Assembly: GCF_000067165.1 (NCBI RefSeq)
Contig: NC_010162.1
Span: forward strand, 6,269,001-6,333,000
DNA: 64,000 nt
Source: Sorangium cellulosum So ce56
GTDB taxonomy: Bacteria > Myxococcota_A > Polyangia > Polyangiales > Polyangiaceae
Direction of reading: 5' to 3'
Below are positions 38,414 to 46,699 of this stretch, in pieces (the stretch's first letter is position 1; each line of letters opens with the position of its first letter). Position numbers and translations under genes: made by a program. The notes beneath the pieces are model-generated. The model was not told the origin of the DNA and ran no database searches. It was given only the letters and a program-made list of their open reading frames with translations.

Positions 38414-39570
38414 GCATAGGAATGACGCGCCGCAGTTCCCGCCGCGCCCGTCGCGCAGGCGCCATCGCTGTCGTGGCGATCGCCGGGGCCGCCCTCTCGT
38501 GCACGCAGGTGCCGGTCATGCGCGGCGACATCGAGGCGCTGACCACCATCGCGAAGCAGGCGGAGCGCAACGGCGCGCTCCGCTGCGCGCCGCGCGAGCT
38601 GGCGATGGCGAAGTCGCACCTGTCGTTCGCCTCGGTCGAGCTCGATCAGGGCTTCTTCGTCCGGGCCAAGGAGCACCTCGACATCGCGAAGGCGAACACG
38701 CACGCCGCGTACGACCTCTCGCCGCCGCAGAAGTGCGCCGAGCGCGGGTTCGTCGAGGAGGCGCCGCCGCCCAAGCCCGGAGACTGCGACGGCGACGGGC
38801 TGCTCGATCCGCAGGACAAGAAGTGCCCGTGCGACGCCGAAACCTGGAACGGCTTCCAGGACGATGACGGCTGCCCGGACGATCCGGACACGGACGGCGA
38901 CGGCCTGACGGACAGCAAGGACAGCTGCGTGCTCCTGCCCGAGGACAAGGACGGCTACCTCGACGAGGATGGCTGCCCCGAGCTCGACAACGACCTCGAC
39001 ACGATCCTCGACGCGAACGACAAGGACAGCACGGGCAAGAACTGCGCGAACGATCCGGAGGATCCGGACGGCTACGAGGACGCCGACGGCTGCCCCGAGC
39101 CGGACAACGACCAGGACACCGTGGTCGATCTCGAGGACCAGTGCCCGAACGAGCCGGGCGTGGTCGGCGGCGACAAGCCGGGCTGCCCGAAGAAGCCGAG
39201 CCTTGTCATCGTCACCGAGAAGGAGATCAAGATCACGCAGCAGATCCACTTCGAGTTCGACAAGGACAAGATCCGGCCCGAGAGCTTCCCGATCCTCGAC
39301 GCCGTGGTGGACGTCCTCCAGCAGAACCCGAAGATCAAGATCGAGATCCAGGGGCATACGGACAACAAGGGCGCCGCGGCCTACAACAAGAAGCTGTCGG
39401 ATCGGCGTGCGGCCTCGGTGAAGAAGTACCTGGTGGCCAAGGGCATCGACGAAGCCCGGCTGACATCGAAGGGGTACGGCATGGAGCAGCCGATCGTGCC
39501 GAACACGTCCGACCAGAACCGTGCCCTGAACCGGCGCGTGCAGTTCGTCCGCACGGAGGGCGCGCAGTAG
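38410..39570 (+). CDS. OmpA-family peptidoglycan-binding protein with TSP3-like calcium repeats
   Basis: The 386-aa product has a basic N terminus and signal peptide with possible lipobox (AIAGAALSC). A short helical segment like that of the preceding protein follows (RGDIEALTTIAKQAERNGAL, then CAPRELAMAKSHLSFASVEL). Next come thrombospondin-type-3 calcium repeats with DxDxDGxxD patterns (DCDGDGLLDPQDKK, DPDTDGDGLTDSKD, PDNDQDTVVDLEDQCP). The C-terminal OmpA domain (IHFEFDKDKIRPES, IEIQGHTDNKG, LSDRRAASVKKYL, NRRVQF) binds peptidoglycan. So it should tie the outer membrane or a surface structure to the wall. Confidence 0.88.
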   Translation: MSIGMTRRSSRRARRAGAIAVVAIAGAALSCTQVPVMRGDIEALTTIAKQAERNGALRCAPRELAMAKSHLSFASVELDQGFFVRAKEHLDIAKANTHAAYDLSPPQKCAERGFVEEAPPPKPGDCDGDGLLDPQDKKCPCDAETWNGFQDDDGCPDDPDTDGDGLTDSKDSCVLLPEDKDGYLDEDGCPELDNDLDTILDANDKDSTGKNCANDPEDPDGYEDADGCPEPDNDQDTVVDLEDQCPNEPGVVGGDKPGCPKKPSLVIVTEKEIKITQQIHFEFDKDKIRPESFPILDAVVDVLQQNPKIKIEIQGHTDNKGAAAYNKKLSDRRAASVKKYLVAKGIDEARLTSKGYGMEQPIVPNTSDQNRALNRRVQFVRTEGAQ

Positions 39571-39635
39571 TCCTGCCGTCGCGGGGGCACCGCCTGGCGT
39601 GTCGGGGTACGGTCGTTCTCGACCGCGCAGCCCAG

Positions 39636-39653
39636 GGGGCCGGACCCGGCCCC
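39636..39653 (+). terminator. GC hairpin after the OmpA-family gene
   Basis: GGGGCCG (39636-39642) pairs with CGGCCCC (39647-39653) around GACC, 65 bp after the stop. It could terminate or weaken read-through into the next gene. Confidence 0.4.
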
Positions 39654-39658
39654 CTCCT

Positions 39659-39702
39659 CCTGAAAGCGAGAGCCCCTCCCCCTGAAAGCAAGAGCCCCTC
39701 CC
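39659..39702 (+). repeat. 22-bp direct tandem repeat, two copies
   Basis: The unit begins CCTGAAAGC and ends AGAGCCCCTCCC. The copies at 39659-39680 and 39681-39702 differ at one position only (G/A). It lies 25 bp before the GTG of the next gene, just ahead of its ribosome binding site. Confidence 0.8.
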
Positions 39703-39727
39703 CAGCACACCCTGGAGGTCTGAACCC

Positions 39728-41476
39728 GTGTTTTTCCGTCGTTCACGCCGCGCTCGTCTCGCGTCTGCACTGACTTCGCTGTGGGTCCTCGGCGCGCCGG
39801 CGGTCGCCGGCGCCGCCGGCGAAAAGGACGCGGAGGCGATGAAGCTGCACAACCAGGCGATGGACGACGACTACCTCTCTGTCGAGTTCGACAAGGCGGA
39901 GAAGAAGCTCAAAGACGCCCTGAAGAAGTGCGACAAGGGCGCCTGCTCGAAGCCGGTGGTCGGCAAGCTGCACATCGCGCTCGGCACGGTGTACGGCGGC
40001 GGCAACAAGCTCCAGCAGGCCAAGGCCGAGTTCGTGCTGGCGCTCCAGGCCGATCCGAAGGCGGCGCTCATCGACGCGCTGACGACGACCGAGCTGGCCC
40101 AGGCGTTCAAGGAGGCCCAGAAGGAGGCGCAGGCCGCCGGGAAGGCGTCTCGCGACGGCGGCGGCAAGGCCACGAAGGCCGCGGCGGGCGACGTTCCCCA
40201 CACGCCGGTGGCGGAGCAGGCGGTGAACACGCCGGTGCCCGTGTATGTCGAGATCCCGGAGGAGATCGACGCGTCCAAGGCGACGGTCCGCTACAAGCCG
40301 TTCGGCTCGCCCAAGTGGAAGTCGCTCGAGATGAGGCGTATCGAGGGCGGCTTCGGCGTGGAGATCCCCTGCGAGGATGTCACGACGACCGGCGAACTCC
40401 GGTATTTCGTCATCCTGAGGGACGAGGCGGGCGATCCGGTGGGCACCGCCGGTTCGATGCAGGCGCCTCACCGGGTGCCGATCAAGAACGAGATCGATCA
40501 GGAGCCGTCGCTGCCTGGCCAGGAGCCGCCGAGGCGGTGCGCCGCGAAGGAGGATTGCCCGCCAGGCCTGCCTGGCTGCCCCGACGCTGACGGCAAGCGC
40601 GGGGACAATGCCTGGGGTTCGGCCTGCGAGGCGACCGAGGAGTGCCAGTCGGGGCTCGCCTGCGTGAACGGGACCTGCGAGCAGGGGAGCGACGAGGGCG
40701 GCGGGGCGTCGAAGGGCAAGGGCAACCGCAACGTGGTCGGCGTCTCCGGCCAGCTCGACCTGCTCCTGGTGCGCGGTACGGATTACGTCTGCTCGGGCAG
40801 CGACGCCGCGTACGCCTGCTTCTACCCGGGCGGCGACGGCCGGCAGTTCTACGGCGAGCCCGCGGATCTGGAGGGAACGAACGGGGTCAAGGGCGGCCTG
40901 AGCCTGGCTGGGTGGCGGGTGATGCTGTCGTACGATCGGCAGCTGTTCTCGGACCTGTCGCTGCTCCTCGGCGTGCGGGTCGGATTCGCGTTCGGCGGCT
41001 CGCCGTCTTCCAAGAACGCGCCGAACCCGTGGACGGACGAGGCGGGCAATGACCTGCAGAACCCGCATCTCCAGGCGCTCAGCTTCCTGCCGCTCCATGC
41101 GGAGCTCCGCGCCACGTATTTCCTCCTGGGGGATCGGATTGTCGAGAAGGGCGGGTTCCGCCCCTATGCCTTCGCCTCGCCCATCGGGCTGGCCCAGGTG
41201 AACGCCTCGGTGCCTGTGGATGTGTGCGATCGCCGCACCGAGGAGGGGGATCCTCTGCGCACCAGCAGCAGCAACAGGTGTCCGGCAAATACCCGCTACG
41301 TCGAGAATCTCGATGCCTACCAGATCACCGGGCGGAACTTCTCCGCGCTAGGCGCCGGTGTGGTCTATGGCATCACCCAGAACTTCGGAGTCTCTGCCGA
41401 GATGAAGGTGATGCTGATGTGGCCAACGCTCGGCCTCGTCCTGGCCCCCACCGTCAGCCCCGTGTTCGCCTTCTAG
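39728..41476 (+). CDS. TPR-containing protein with predicted outer-membrane beta-barrel
   Basis: The 582-aa product has a signal peptide (LASALTSLWVLGAPAVAGAAG). TPR-like helices follow (EFDKAEKKLKDALKKCDKG, KLQQAKAEFVLALQADPKAAL), then a beta-rich domain with VPVYVEIPEEIDASKATVRYK. A Cys-rich linker (CAAKEDCPPGLPGC, CEATEECQSGLACVNGTC) leads to a C-terminal half of amphipathic strands that ends in VSPVFAF, an aromatic end typical of outer-membrane barrels. GTG at 39728 is preceded by GGAGG at 39714-39718. Role unknown. The position after the lipoprotein and the OmpA protein suggests an envelope assembly. Confidence 0.7.
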   Translation: MFFRRSRRARLASALTSLWVLGAPAVAGAAGEKDAEAMKLHNQAMDDDYLSVEFDKAEKKLKDALKKCDKGACSKPVVGKLHIALGTVYGGGNKLQQAKAEFVLALQADPKAALIDALTTTELAQAFKEAQKEAQAAGKASRDGGGKATKAAAGDVPHTPVAEQAVNTPVPVYVEIPEEIDASKATVRYKPFGSPKWKSLEMRRIEGGFGVEIPCEDVTTTGELRYFVILRDEAGDPVGTAGSMQAPHRVPIKNEIDQEPSLPGQEPPRRCAAKEDCPPGLPGCPDADGKRGDNAWGSACEATEECQSGLACVNGTCEQGSDEGGGASKGKGNRNVVGVSGQLDLLLVRGTDYVCSGSDAAYACFYPGGDGRQFYGEPADLEGTNGVKGGLSLAGWRVMLSYDRQLFSDLSLLLGVRVGFAFGGSPSSKNAPNPWTDEAGNDLQNPHLQALSFLPLHAELRATYFLLGDRIVEKGGFRPYAFASPIGLAQVNASVPVDVCDRRTEEGDPLRTSSSNRCPANTRYVENLDAYQITGRNFSALGAGVVYGITQNFGVSAEMKVMLMWPTLGLVLAPTVSPVFAF

Positions 41477-41538
41477 CGCCCTCTCCCGCACAGCCGAGCC
41501 CCCTCCCCCCCCTCCACCCTCCCCCCCGTTCCAGCCGC

Positions 41539-41614
41539 AGCGCGGGGGACGCCCGCACAGGAGACGGGCCCAGATCGGCGTTTTCGGCGCGCAGGCGTAC
41601 TCACGTCTCAAGAT
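41539..41614 (+). repeat. Left inverted repeat of the insertion sequence
   Basis: Shares conserved blocks with the reverse complement of 43053-43127, in order AGCGCGGGGG, CGCCCGC, ACGGGCCCA, CGTTTTCGG, GGCGTAC and GTCTCA. About 60 of 76 aligned positions agree with one gap. Confidence 0.8.
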
Positions 41615-41663
41615 CCTACACATCTCGCTTGATGTGTGCTGGGCGACGTGATCAAAGCTGCGG

Positions 41664-43049
41664 ATGGGTTCACCTGCAGCAGAGCACGCAGCGGCACTCG
41701 CCGAGGAGATGAGCGACGCGCACTTCGGCGATGCGCGGCTTTCGAAGCGCCAGACCAAGCTGGTGCAGAAGCTGGCGCAGGCGCCGGACAAGAGCTTCCC
41801 CTCGCTCTTGTCCGACAGCGAGCTGGAGGCGGCGTACCGTTTCTTCGGCAACGACGCCGTCACGCCCGCGGCGATTCTGGCTCCGCATGTGCGCGCCACC
41901 CTCGCGCGCATGGAGGCCGAGCCGGTCGTGCTCGCCATCCATGACACCACGACCCTTTCCTTCCGCTCGGACGGCCAGCGGCAGGGGCTCGGACGGCTGC
42001 GCTCCTCGGGGCAGACGTTCTTCGCCCACTTCACGCTGGCGGTCAGCGGCGATGGAACGCGCCGCCCGCTCGGCGTGCTCGATCTGAGCACGCACGTGCG
42101 CGACGACGGCACGACGGACAACGAGCACGACCGCTGGGGAGAGCAGGTGGAGCGAGTCGCGGTCTTGGGCGCTGCGCCGCACGATGTGGTGCACGTCATG
42201 GACCGCGAAGGCGACGACTACGGCCTGTTCGCGCAGCTTCTGAGCGCAGGGCATCGGTTCGTGATTCGGCTCGCGCACAATCGCCTCGTCGAGGCTGACG
42301 CCCTCGGAGCGGAGGCCAAGCTCGAGCAGGCGCTCGCGCATGTTCAAGCGGTGGCCGTGCGCGAGGTAGAGCTTTCGCCGCGGCCGGCAGGCAATCGCAG
42401 CCCTCAACAGAAACGGCTGCATCCTCCGCGTGCAGGACGCTTGGCCAAGCTCGCCCTTGGAAGCACGCGCGTGACCCTGCGGCGACCGAGATCCCAGCCG
42501 CGCGAGCTGCCTGCGACGCTCTCGTTGCGGGTCGTACGCGTCTGGGAGATCGAGCCGCCGCCGGGCGAAGCGCCGGTCGAGTGGGTGCTGCTCACGAGCG
42601 AGCCGGTCGAGTCCGTCGAGCAGCTGACGCAGCTGGTCGACTGGTACCGGGCGCGCTGGATGGTGGAGGAGCTCTTCAAGGCCCTGAAGACCGGATGCGC
42701 CTACGAGAAGCGCCAGATCGAGGACCTGCACGGCCTGCGCAACGTGCTGGCGCTCTTCGCGCCCATCGCCTGGCAGCTATTGCTGCTGCGCAGCGAGGCT
42801 CGGCGCGCTCCGGAGCAGCCCGCGACCGCCGTGCTCACGCCCACCCAGCTCGAGGTGCTGCGGGTCTTCGCGCGCAAGCCCCTGCCCGAGAACGCCACGG
42901 CCCGCGATGCCTTCCTGGCGATCGCCGGGCTCGGCGGACACCTCCGGCGAAACGGCGAGCCCGGCTGGCAGACCTTGGGCCGTGGCTACGAGCAACTGCT
43001 CACCCTCGTCCAGGGCTGGAGCGCCGCGAGGGAGGTGGGGAAAATATGA
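41664..43049 (+). CDS. IS4-family DDE transposase (Tn5-like)
   Basis: The 461-aa enzyme cuts and inserts its own element. The DDE residues are visible: first Asp in LAIHDTTTLSF, second Asp in VHVMDREGDDYGLF, and Glu in YRARWMVEELFKALK. The last of these also fits the IS4 signature Y-x2-R-x3-E-x6-K exactly. The N-terminal FGDARLSKRQTKLVQKLAQAPDKSFPSLL matches the DNA-binding region of Tn5-type transposases. The frame is intact with no internal stop, so it could be active. The start at ATG 41664 gives a short, plausible N terminus. Composition is similar to the host genes. Confidence 0.93.
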   Translation: MGSPAAEHAAALAEEMSDAHFGDARLSKRQTKLVQKLAQAPDKSFPSLLSDSELEAAYRFFGNDAVTPAAILAPHVRATLARMEAEPVVLAIHDTTTLSFRSDGQRQGLGRLRSSGQTFFAHFTLAVSGDGTRRPLGVLDLSTHVRDDGTTDNEHDRWGEQVERVAVLGAAPHDVVHVMDREGDDYGLFAQLLSAGHRFVIRLAHNRLVEADALGAEAKLEQALAHVQAVAVREVELSPRPAGNRSPQQKRLHPPRAGRLAKLALGSTRVTLRRPRSQPRELPATLSLRVVRVWEIEPPPGEAPVEWVLLTSEPVESVEQLTQLVDWYRARWMVEELFKALKTGCAYEKRQIEDLHGLRNVLALFAPIAWQLLLLRSEARRAPEQPATAVLTPTQLEVLRVFARKPLPENATARDAFLAIAGLGGHLRRNGEPGWQTLGRGYEQLLTLVQGWSAAREVGKI

Positions 43050-43052
43050 TCA

Positions 43053-43127
43053 ATCCTGAGACTCACGTACGCCGAGCACCGAAAACGTCGAGATGGGCCC
43101 GTATCCGAAGCGGGCGCCCCCCGCGCT
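43053..43127 (-). repeat. Right inverted repeat of the insertion sequence
   Basis: Partner of the left repeat at 41539-41614. Its outer tip overlaps the TAG stop (43126-43128) of the minus-strand PilZ gene, so the repeat forms the immediate downstream sequence of that gene. Confidence 0.8.
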
Positions 43128-43491
43128 AGAGGTCGAAGTGTTCGGTGCCGAGCAGCTGGTAGAGGCCGTAGAGCGACCCGGCGTCGTGGTGCTCGAAGCG
43201 AACGCCCGCGCGCGCCGGCCGCCCCGCCGCACCGCGGCGGATCCAGGCGATGCGACCGCGGAGGCTCAGCGGATCCCACAGGTTCGGGGCGGTGACCTCG
43301 AGCGTCACCGACGCCTCGGGATCCAGGAGCTCCGACGCGAGCTGGGCCTCGGACAGCTCGATGCCGGCGCCGCCCAGCCCCAGATCGCGGATGCGAACGC
43401 CGTGCTCCTCGATCGACTGGCGATCGCGCAGCGTCGCCCCAAGATCGACGCGTCGCCTCGCGTGAACGCGAAAGTGGTCCCGGACAGCCAT
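43126..43491 (-). CDS. PilZ-domain protein
   Basis: The 121-aa protein is essentially one PilZ domain: RVHARRRVDLGATLRD (the RxxxR-type c-di-GMP motif is partly present), then VRIRDLGLGGAGIEL in place of D/NxSxxG, and LRGRIAWIRRG near the middle. The canonical (D/N)xSxxG is altered to RDLGLGGAG, so cyclic di-GMP binding is uncertain. ATG at 43491 was chosen, and GGAGA lies about 10 bp upstream. The gene is divergent from the second PilZ gene at 43746, and its stop codon lies in the end of the insertion sequence. Confidence 0.75.
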   Translation of the reverse strand: MAVRDHFRVHARRRVDLGATLRDRQSIEEHGVRIRDLGLGGAGIELSEAQLASELLDPEASVTLEVTAPNLWDPLSLRGRIAWIRRGAAGRPARAGVRFEHHDAGSLYGLYQLLGTEHFDL

Positions 43492-43745
43492 CCTGGCGCA
43501 TTCTCCAGTCGACGCGAACATATCACGAGAGACGCGCGCACACGCTCGGTTCGCCATGCCCTGCGGCGCAGGGGCGCGGGCGCGAGCGCGGTGACGCGCG
43601 AACAGCATGCTCGCCCGGTCGCCCATGGCTGCGTTCGGTAAAGCGACCGTCACGTGTTAGCCTTTGGGCTTCGCGGCGAACCTTGGGTAACATGCGGACC
43701 ACATCCGCTGGAGCGAGTCGCGAAGTAGACGGGAGTTCTACCCTG

Positions 43746-45362
43746 ATGGCCCAGGACACACGCAAAGATCCGCGAGCGAGAGTGCTGCAGATGACCGTCC
43801 GCTACAAGAGCGCCACGGTCGACGAGTTCATCGAGCACCACTCGCATGACGTGAGCCGTGGCGGCATCTTCATCAAGACGCCGTCGCCCTTCCCCGCTGG
43901 CACGCTGCTCAAGTTCGAGATCCGCCTGCAGGACGAGCAAGCCGTGATCGCCGGCGTCGGCCGCGTCGTGTGGAAGCGCGAGCCCGCGCAGGGGAGCGAC
44001 GCGCATCCGGCGGGCATGGGCGTGAAGTTCATCAAGATCGATGAGAAATCCAAGGCCGTGATCACCCGGCTCGTCGACGCGCAAGCGGGCGCCGGGTCGG
44101 CGTTCGAGGCCGGCATCACCGACCGCGCGGATCTGGGCGACGACGTGCAGGAGATCACGGCCCCGTCGGCGACCGCGAGCGCGCCGCAGGCCGAGCCCGC
44201 GGCCGCCAAGGCAGCGCAGGCGCAGGTGAAGCGGGCGTCGACGATGCTGGGGCTCGGCTCGATCGGGGCGAAGGGCGACGCGGGCAAGGGCGAGGCGAAG
44301 AAGGCCGACGTCGCGGAGGGCGGCAGCTTCTTCCCGCAGACGAACCCCGAGAAGGAGATGCCGCCGCCCGACGAGCGGACGATGATGAAGCAGGCGGCCG
44401 AGCTGCTGAAGCAAGCGCTCGCCGACGCCGGCGGCTCGCTGGACGAGATCGGCCCGTCCAAGGAGCCGCTCATCGCCGCCCCGCCGAAGAAGGCCGAGCC
44501 CGCTCCGGCGCCGAAAGAAGAGCACGTCAGGCCGCTGGCCGAGCCGGCGGCGATGCCGGTCCAGGCGGTCGCTCAGCTGGCGAACGAGCGGGAGGCGCGG
44601 GATGAAGCGCCCGCGGCCGAGGCGAGACCAGCGAAGGCGGCCGCAGCCAGGAGGCCGGCCGAGGTCGCGGACCGGGCGCCGGCGGAGGATCTGCACGCCA
44701 AGCCCGCGCGCCAGGACGTGAAGGCGGCCGACGATCAGGCGAAGGCGAAGCCAGCGGCCGCCAAGCCCAAGGAAGACAAGGCGGCCACGGCCAAGGCCGC
44801 GCCCGCGGCCCAGGCTCCGCTCGCACAGGAAGAGGAGAGCAGCGGCACCGGGCGGCTGCTCACGATCCTGCTCGTCGCGGCGGCGCTCTGCGGTGCGCTC
44901 TGGCTCGTCTTCGGGCAGAGCGACAAGCCCCCCGCGACCCCGCCGGCCGCGCCGGAGCAGCCCGCGGCGAAGCCCGCAGCTCCGGCGGAGAAACCTGCGG
45001 CTCCGGCGGAGAAGCCTCAGCCGACGGAGGTCGTGCCCGCGGCGACGGACAAGGCTGCGCCCGCCGCGACGGCGGCGCCCACGACGACCGCCGAAGCGCC
45101 GGCGGCGCCGACGGCGAGCGCCACCGCGCCCGTCGGAGCGACCGCGGAGCCTGCGGCGCCCAAGGCGACGGCCGAGCCTGCGGCGCCGGCGACGGCGGAG
45201 CCCGCGGCGCCCAAGCCGGCGGCGGAGCCTGCAGCGACCACCCCGGCGCCAGAGCCCGCGGCCCCCACGGCGACGGCGGCGCCCGCGGCGCCCAAGCCGG
45301 CGGCGCCCAGGCCCAGGCCGGCCGCGCCGAAGCCGCCGAAGAACGACGATCCCTACGGTTGA
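43746..45362 (+). CDS. PilZ-domain protein with long Ala/Pro-rich region and one membrane segment
   Basis: The 538-aa product begins with a myxobacterial-type PilZ domain (residues 10-115: KDPRARVLQMTVRYKS, SHDVSRGGIFIKTPSPFPAGT, GRVVWKR, GMGVKFIKI). The NxSxxG-like DVSRGG is conserved. The rest is low complexity, rich in Ala, Pro, Glu and Lys, with a single membrane helix LLTILLVAAALCGALWLVF near residue 380 and a C-terminal Pro/Ala repeat (PKPAAEPAATTPAPEPAAP). This suggests a cytoplasmic c-di-GMP sensor linked through the membrane to a wall-spanning rod. ATG at 43746 has GGGAG about 10 bp upstream. Confidence 0.8.
   Translation: MAQDTRKDPRARVLQMTVRYKSATVDEFIEHHSHDVSRGGIFIKTPSPFPAGTLLKFEIRLQDEQAVIAGVGRVVWKREPAQGSDAHPAGMGVKFIKIDEKSKAVITRLVDAQAGAGSAFEAGITDRADLGDDVQEITAPSATASAPQAEPAAAKAAQAQVKRASTMLGLGSIGAKGDAGKGEAKKADVAEGGSFFPQTNPEKEMPPPDERTMMKQAAELLKQALADAGGSLDEIGPSKEPLIAAPPKKAEPAPAPKEEHVRPLAEPAAMPVQAVAQLANEREARDEAPAAEARPAKAAAARRPAEVADRAPAEDLHAKPARQDVKAADDQAKAKPAAAKPKEDKAATAKAAPAAQAPLAQEEESSGTGRLLTILLVAAALCGALWLVFGQSDKPPATPPAAPEQPAAKPAAPAEKPAAPAEKPQPTEVVPAATDKAAPAATAAPTTTAEAPAAPTASATAPVGATAEPAAPKATAEPAAPATAEPAAPKPAAEPAATTPAPEPAAPTATAAPAAPKPAAPRPRPAAPKPPKNDDPYG
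44930..45345 (+). repeat. Degenerate GCG/CCG-rich repeats encoding Pro/Ala tail
   Basis: Units of the type GCGGAGCCTGCGGCGCC recur many times and encode Ala-Glu-Pro-Ala-Ala-Pro. Such tracts span periplasm in TonB-like proteins. Number of units may vary. Confidence 0.6.
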
Positions 45363-45401
45363 TGACCAGGCCGCGGGTCCTCCGCGGGAGAGGCAGCTGC
45401 G

Positions 45402-46367
45402 ATGAGCGGCTCGGTGAGTCACGTCGGTGAATCAGGGCTGGGCCGCTCGAAGGCGGCCGCCACGCTGGCCGCGCTGGGCCTGCTGGCCGCGACCGGGCTC
45501 GTCTGCGGCGCGGTCGCGCTGCGCGATCCGACGGCCGTGACGGCGCTCGAGGGGGGCGCGAGCGCCTCGCCGAGCCCTTCGCCGGCCGCCGCGCCCAGCA
45601 GCAGCGGCCGCGAGAGCAGCAGCGCGCCGCCCCCCGAGCCGGCGCCGGCGCTCGCGCCCGCGGAGCCCGAGGCCCCGGCGAAGGCGCCGCCTGCCCGCGC
45701 TCAGCCCGCGGAGATCGAGGGCGCCCAGGCCGCGGGGAGCGCGGCGCTCGGCTCGCTCGCGCAGCGGTATCCGGAAGACCCTGCGGTCCTCCGGGCGCTC
45801 GCGGTCGCGCAGGCGCGCGAGAAGGCGATGGCGGCCGCGCTGCTCACGGCGCAGCGGCTGTTCGAGGTCGCTCCCGAGGAGGTCGGGAACGACGAGCTCA
45901 AGCAGATCATCCTGCGGGCAGCGAACGGCACCCCGGACCTCGCCCTCACGGCGTTCGATCTGATGGCCAAGCACATGGGAAGCCGCGGTCCCGACCTGCT
46001 CTACGAGGTGGTGACCGCGCCGAAGTTCGGCGATTGGCCCAGGGACCACGCGAGCACACGGCTGATGGAGAGCAGCGTGCGGCAGCTCGCGTCGCCGGCG
46101 CTGCTCGTCGCCGACGATCTGCGCCGCCTCACGGACTGCCCCACCAAGGCGATGCTCGCCAGGGCGCGCGAGGAGGGCGATGTCCGCGCGCTCCATTACA
46201 TCAAGGCGCTGGGCACCCCCCAGCCATGCCGGGGCCATCGGACGCGCAAGTGCCTCAGGTGCGGCCCCCTCCAGAAGGAGCTCCGCGCGACGGCCAGCGC
46301 CATCGAGAAGCGCAAGAACGAGAAGGCGGCGGCGGCAGCGCCGCCCGCGGCGAGCGCTGCTCGCTGA
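45402..46367 (+). CDS. Membrane-anchored protein of unknown function
   Basis: The 321-aa product has an N-terminal membrane segment (TLAALGLLAATGLVCGAVAL) and a Ser/Pro/Ala linker of about 70 residues. A helical domain follows (ALGSLAQRYPEDPAVLRALAVAQAREKAMAAALLTAQRLFEVAPEEVG and further TPR-like helices) and a Cys-containing, lysine-rich end (CRGHRTRKCLRCG). I know no family. It lies 39 bp after the long PilZ gene and is probably in its operon, so it may act with that protein. Confidence 0.65.
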   Translation: MSGSVSHVGESGLGRSKAAATLAALGLLAATGLVCGAVALRDPTAVTALEGGASASPSPSPAAAPSSSGRESSSAPPPEPAPALAPAEPEAPAKAPPARAQPAEIEGAQAAGSAALGSLAQRYPEDPAVLRALAVAQAREKAMAAALLTAQRLFEVAPEEVGNDELKQIILRAANGTPDLALTAFDLMAKHMGSRGPDLLYEVVTAPKFGDWPRDHASTRLMESSVRQLASPALLVADDLRRLTDCPTKAMLARAREEGDVRALHYIKALGTPQPCRGHRTRKCLRCGPLQKELRATASAIEKRKNEKAAAAAPPAASAAR

Positions 46368-46627
46368 CCGCCTTCGCCTCGCCAACCCCGGAGCGGCGTG
46401 TTCCCTTGCATCGCCGCTGTCGCGCCTCGACGCGACGGCGGCGACCGGCCTTCCGCCCTGCCAACCCCGCAGCGCTGCCGCGCACACATGGCGGTCCCAG
46501 CACGGCCGCGTGGGCGGCTCGATGCTCCGAAGCAGACGCTCAGTATCCGCTAGGATCCGCTGGGAGCGGCACGGCCACGCAGACAGCTCGACGCGCGGAA
46601 CCAGCTCACCAGGGGAGCGAATCGGGG

Positions 46628-46699
46628 TGGGCGCAGCAGGACTTGAACCTGCGACTTCGTCCGTGTGAAGGACGCACTCTACCGCTGAGTTATGCGCCC
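46628..46699 (-). tRNA. tRNA-Val (anticodon CAC)
   Basis: On the minus strand the sequence folds as a standard cloverleaf: acceptor GGGCGCA/TGCGCCC, D arm ACTC/GAGT, anticodon arm CGTCC-TTCACAC-GGACG, T arm GCAGG-TTCAAGT-CCTGC, discriminator A. The anticodon CAC reads GTG codons. CCA is not encoded. Confidence 0.95.

Larger units (their letters stand above)
41539..43127. mobile_element. IS4-family insertion sequence (Tn5/IS50-like transposase) with long imperfect inverted repeats
   Basis: About 1.6 kb, bounded by inverted repeats at 41539-41614 and 43053-43127 and containing one transposase gene. It sits between two convergent host genes, and its right end touches the stop codon of the PilZ gene. 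I see no obvious target duplication at these limits, so the exact ends are provisional. Confidence 0.7.
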
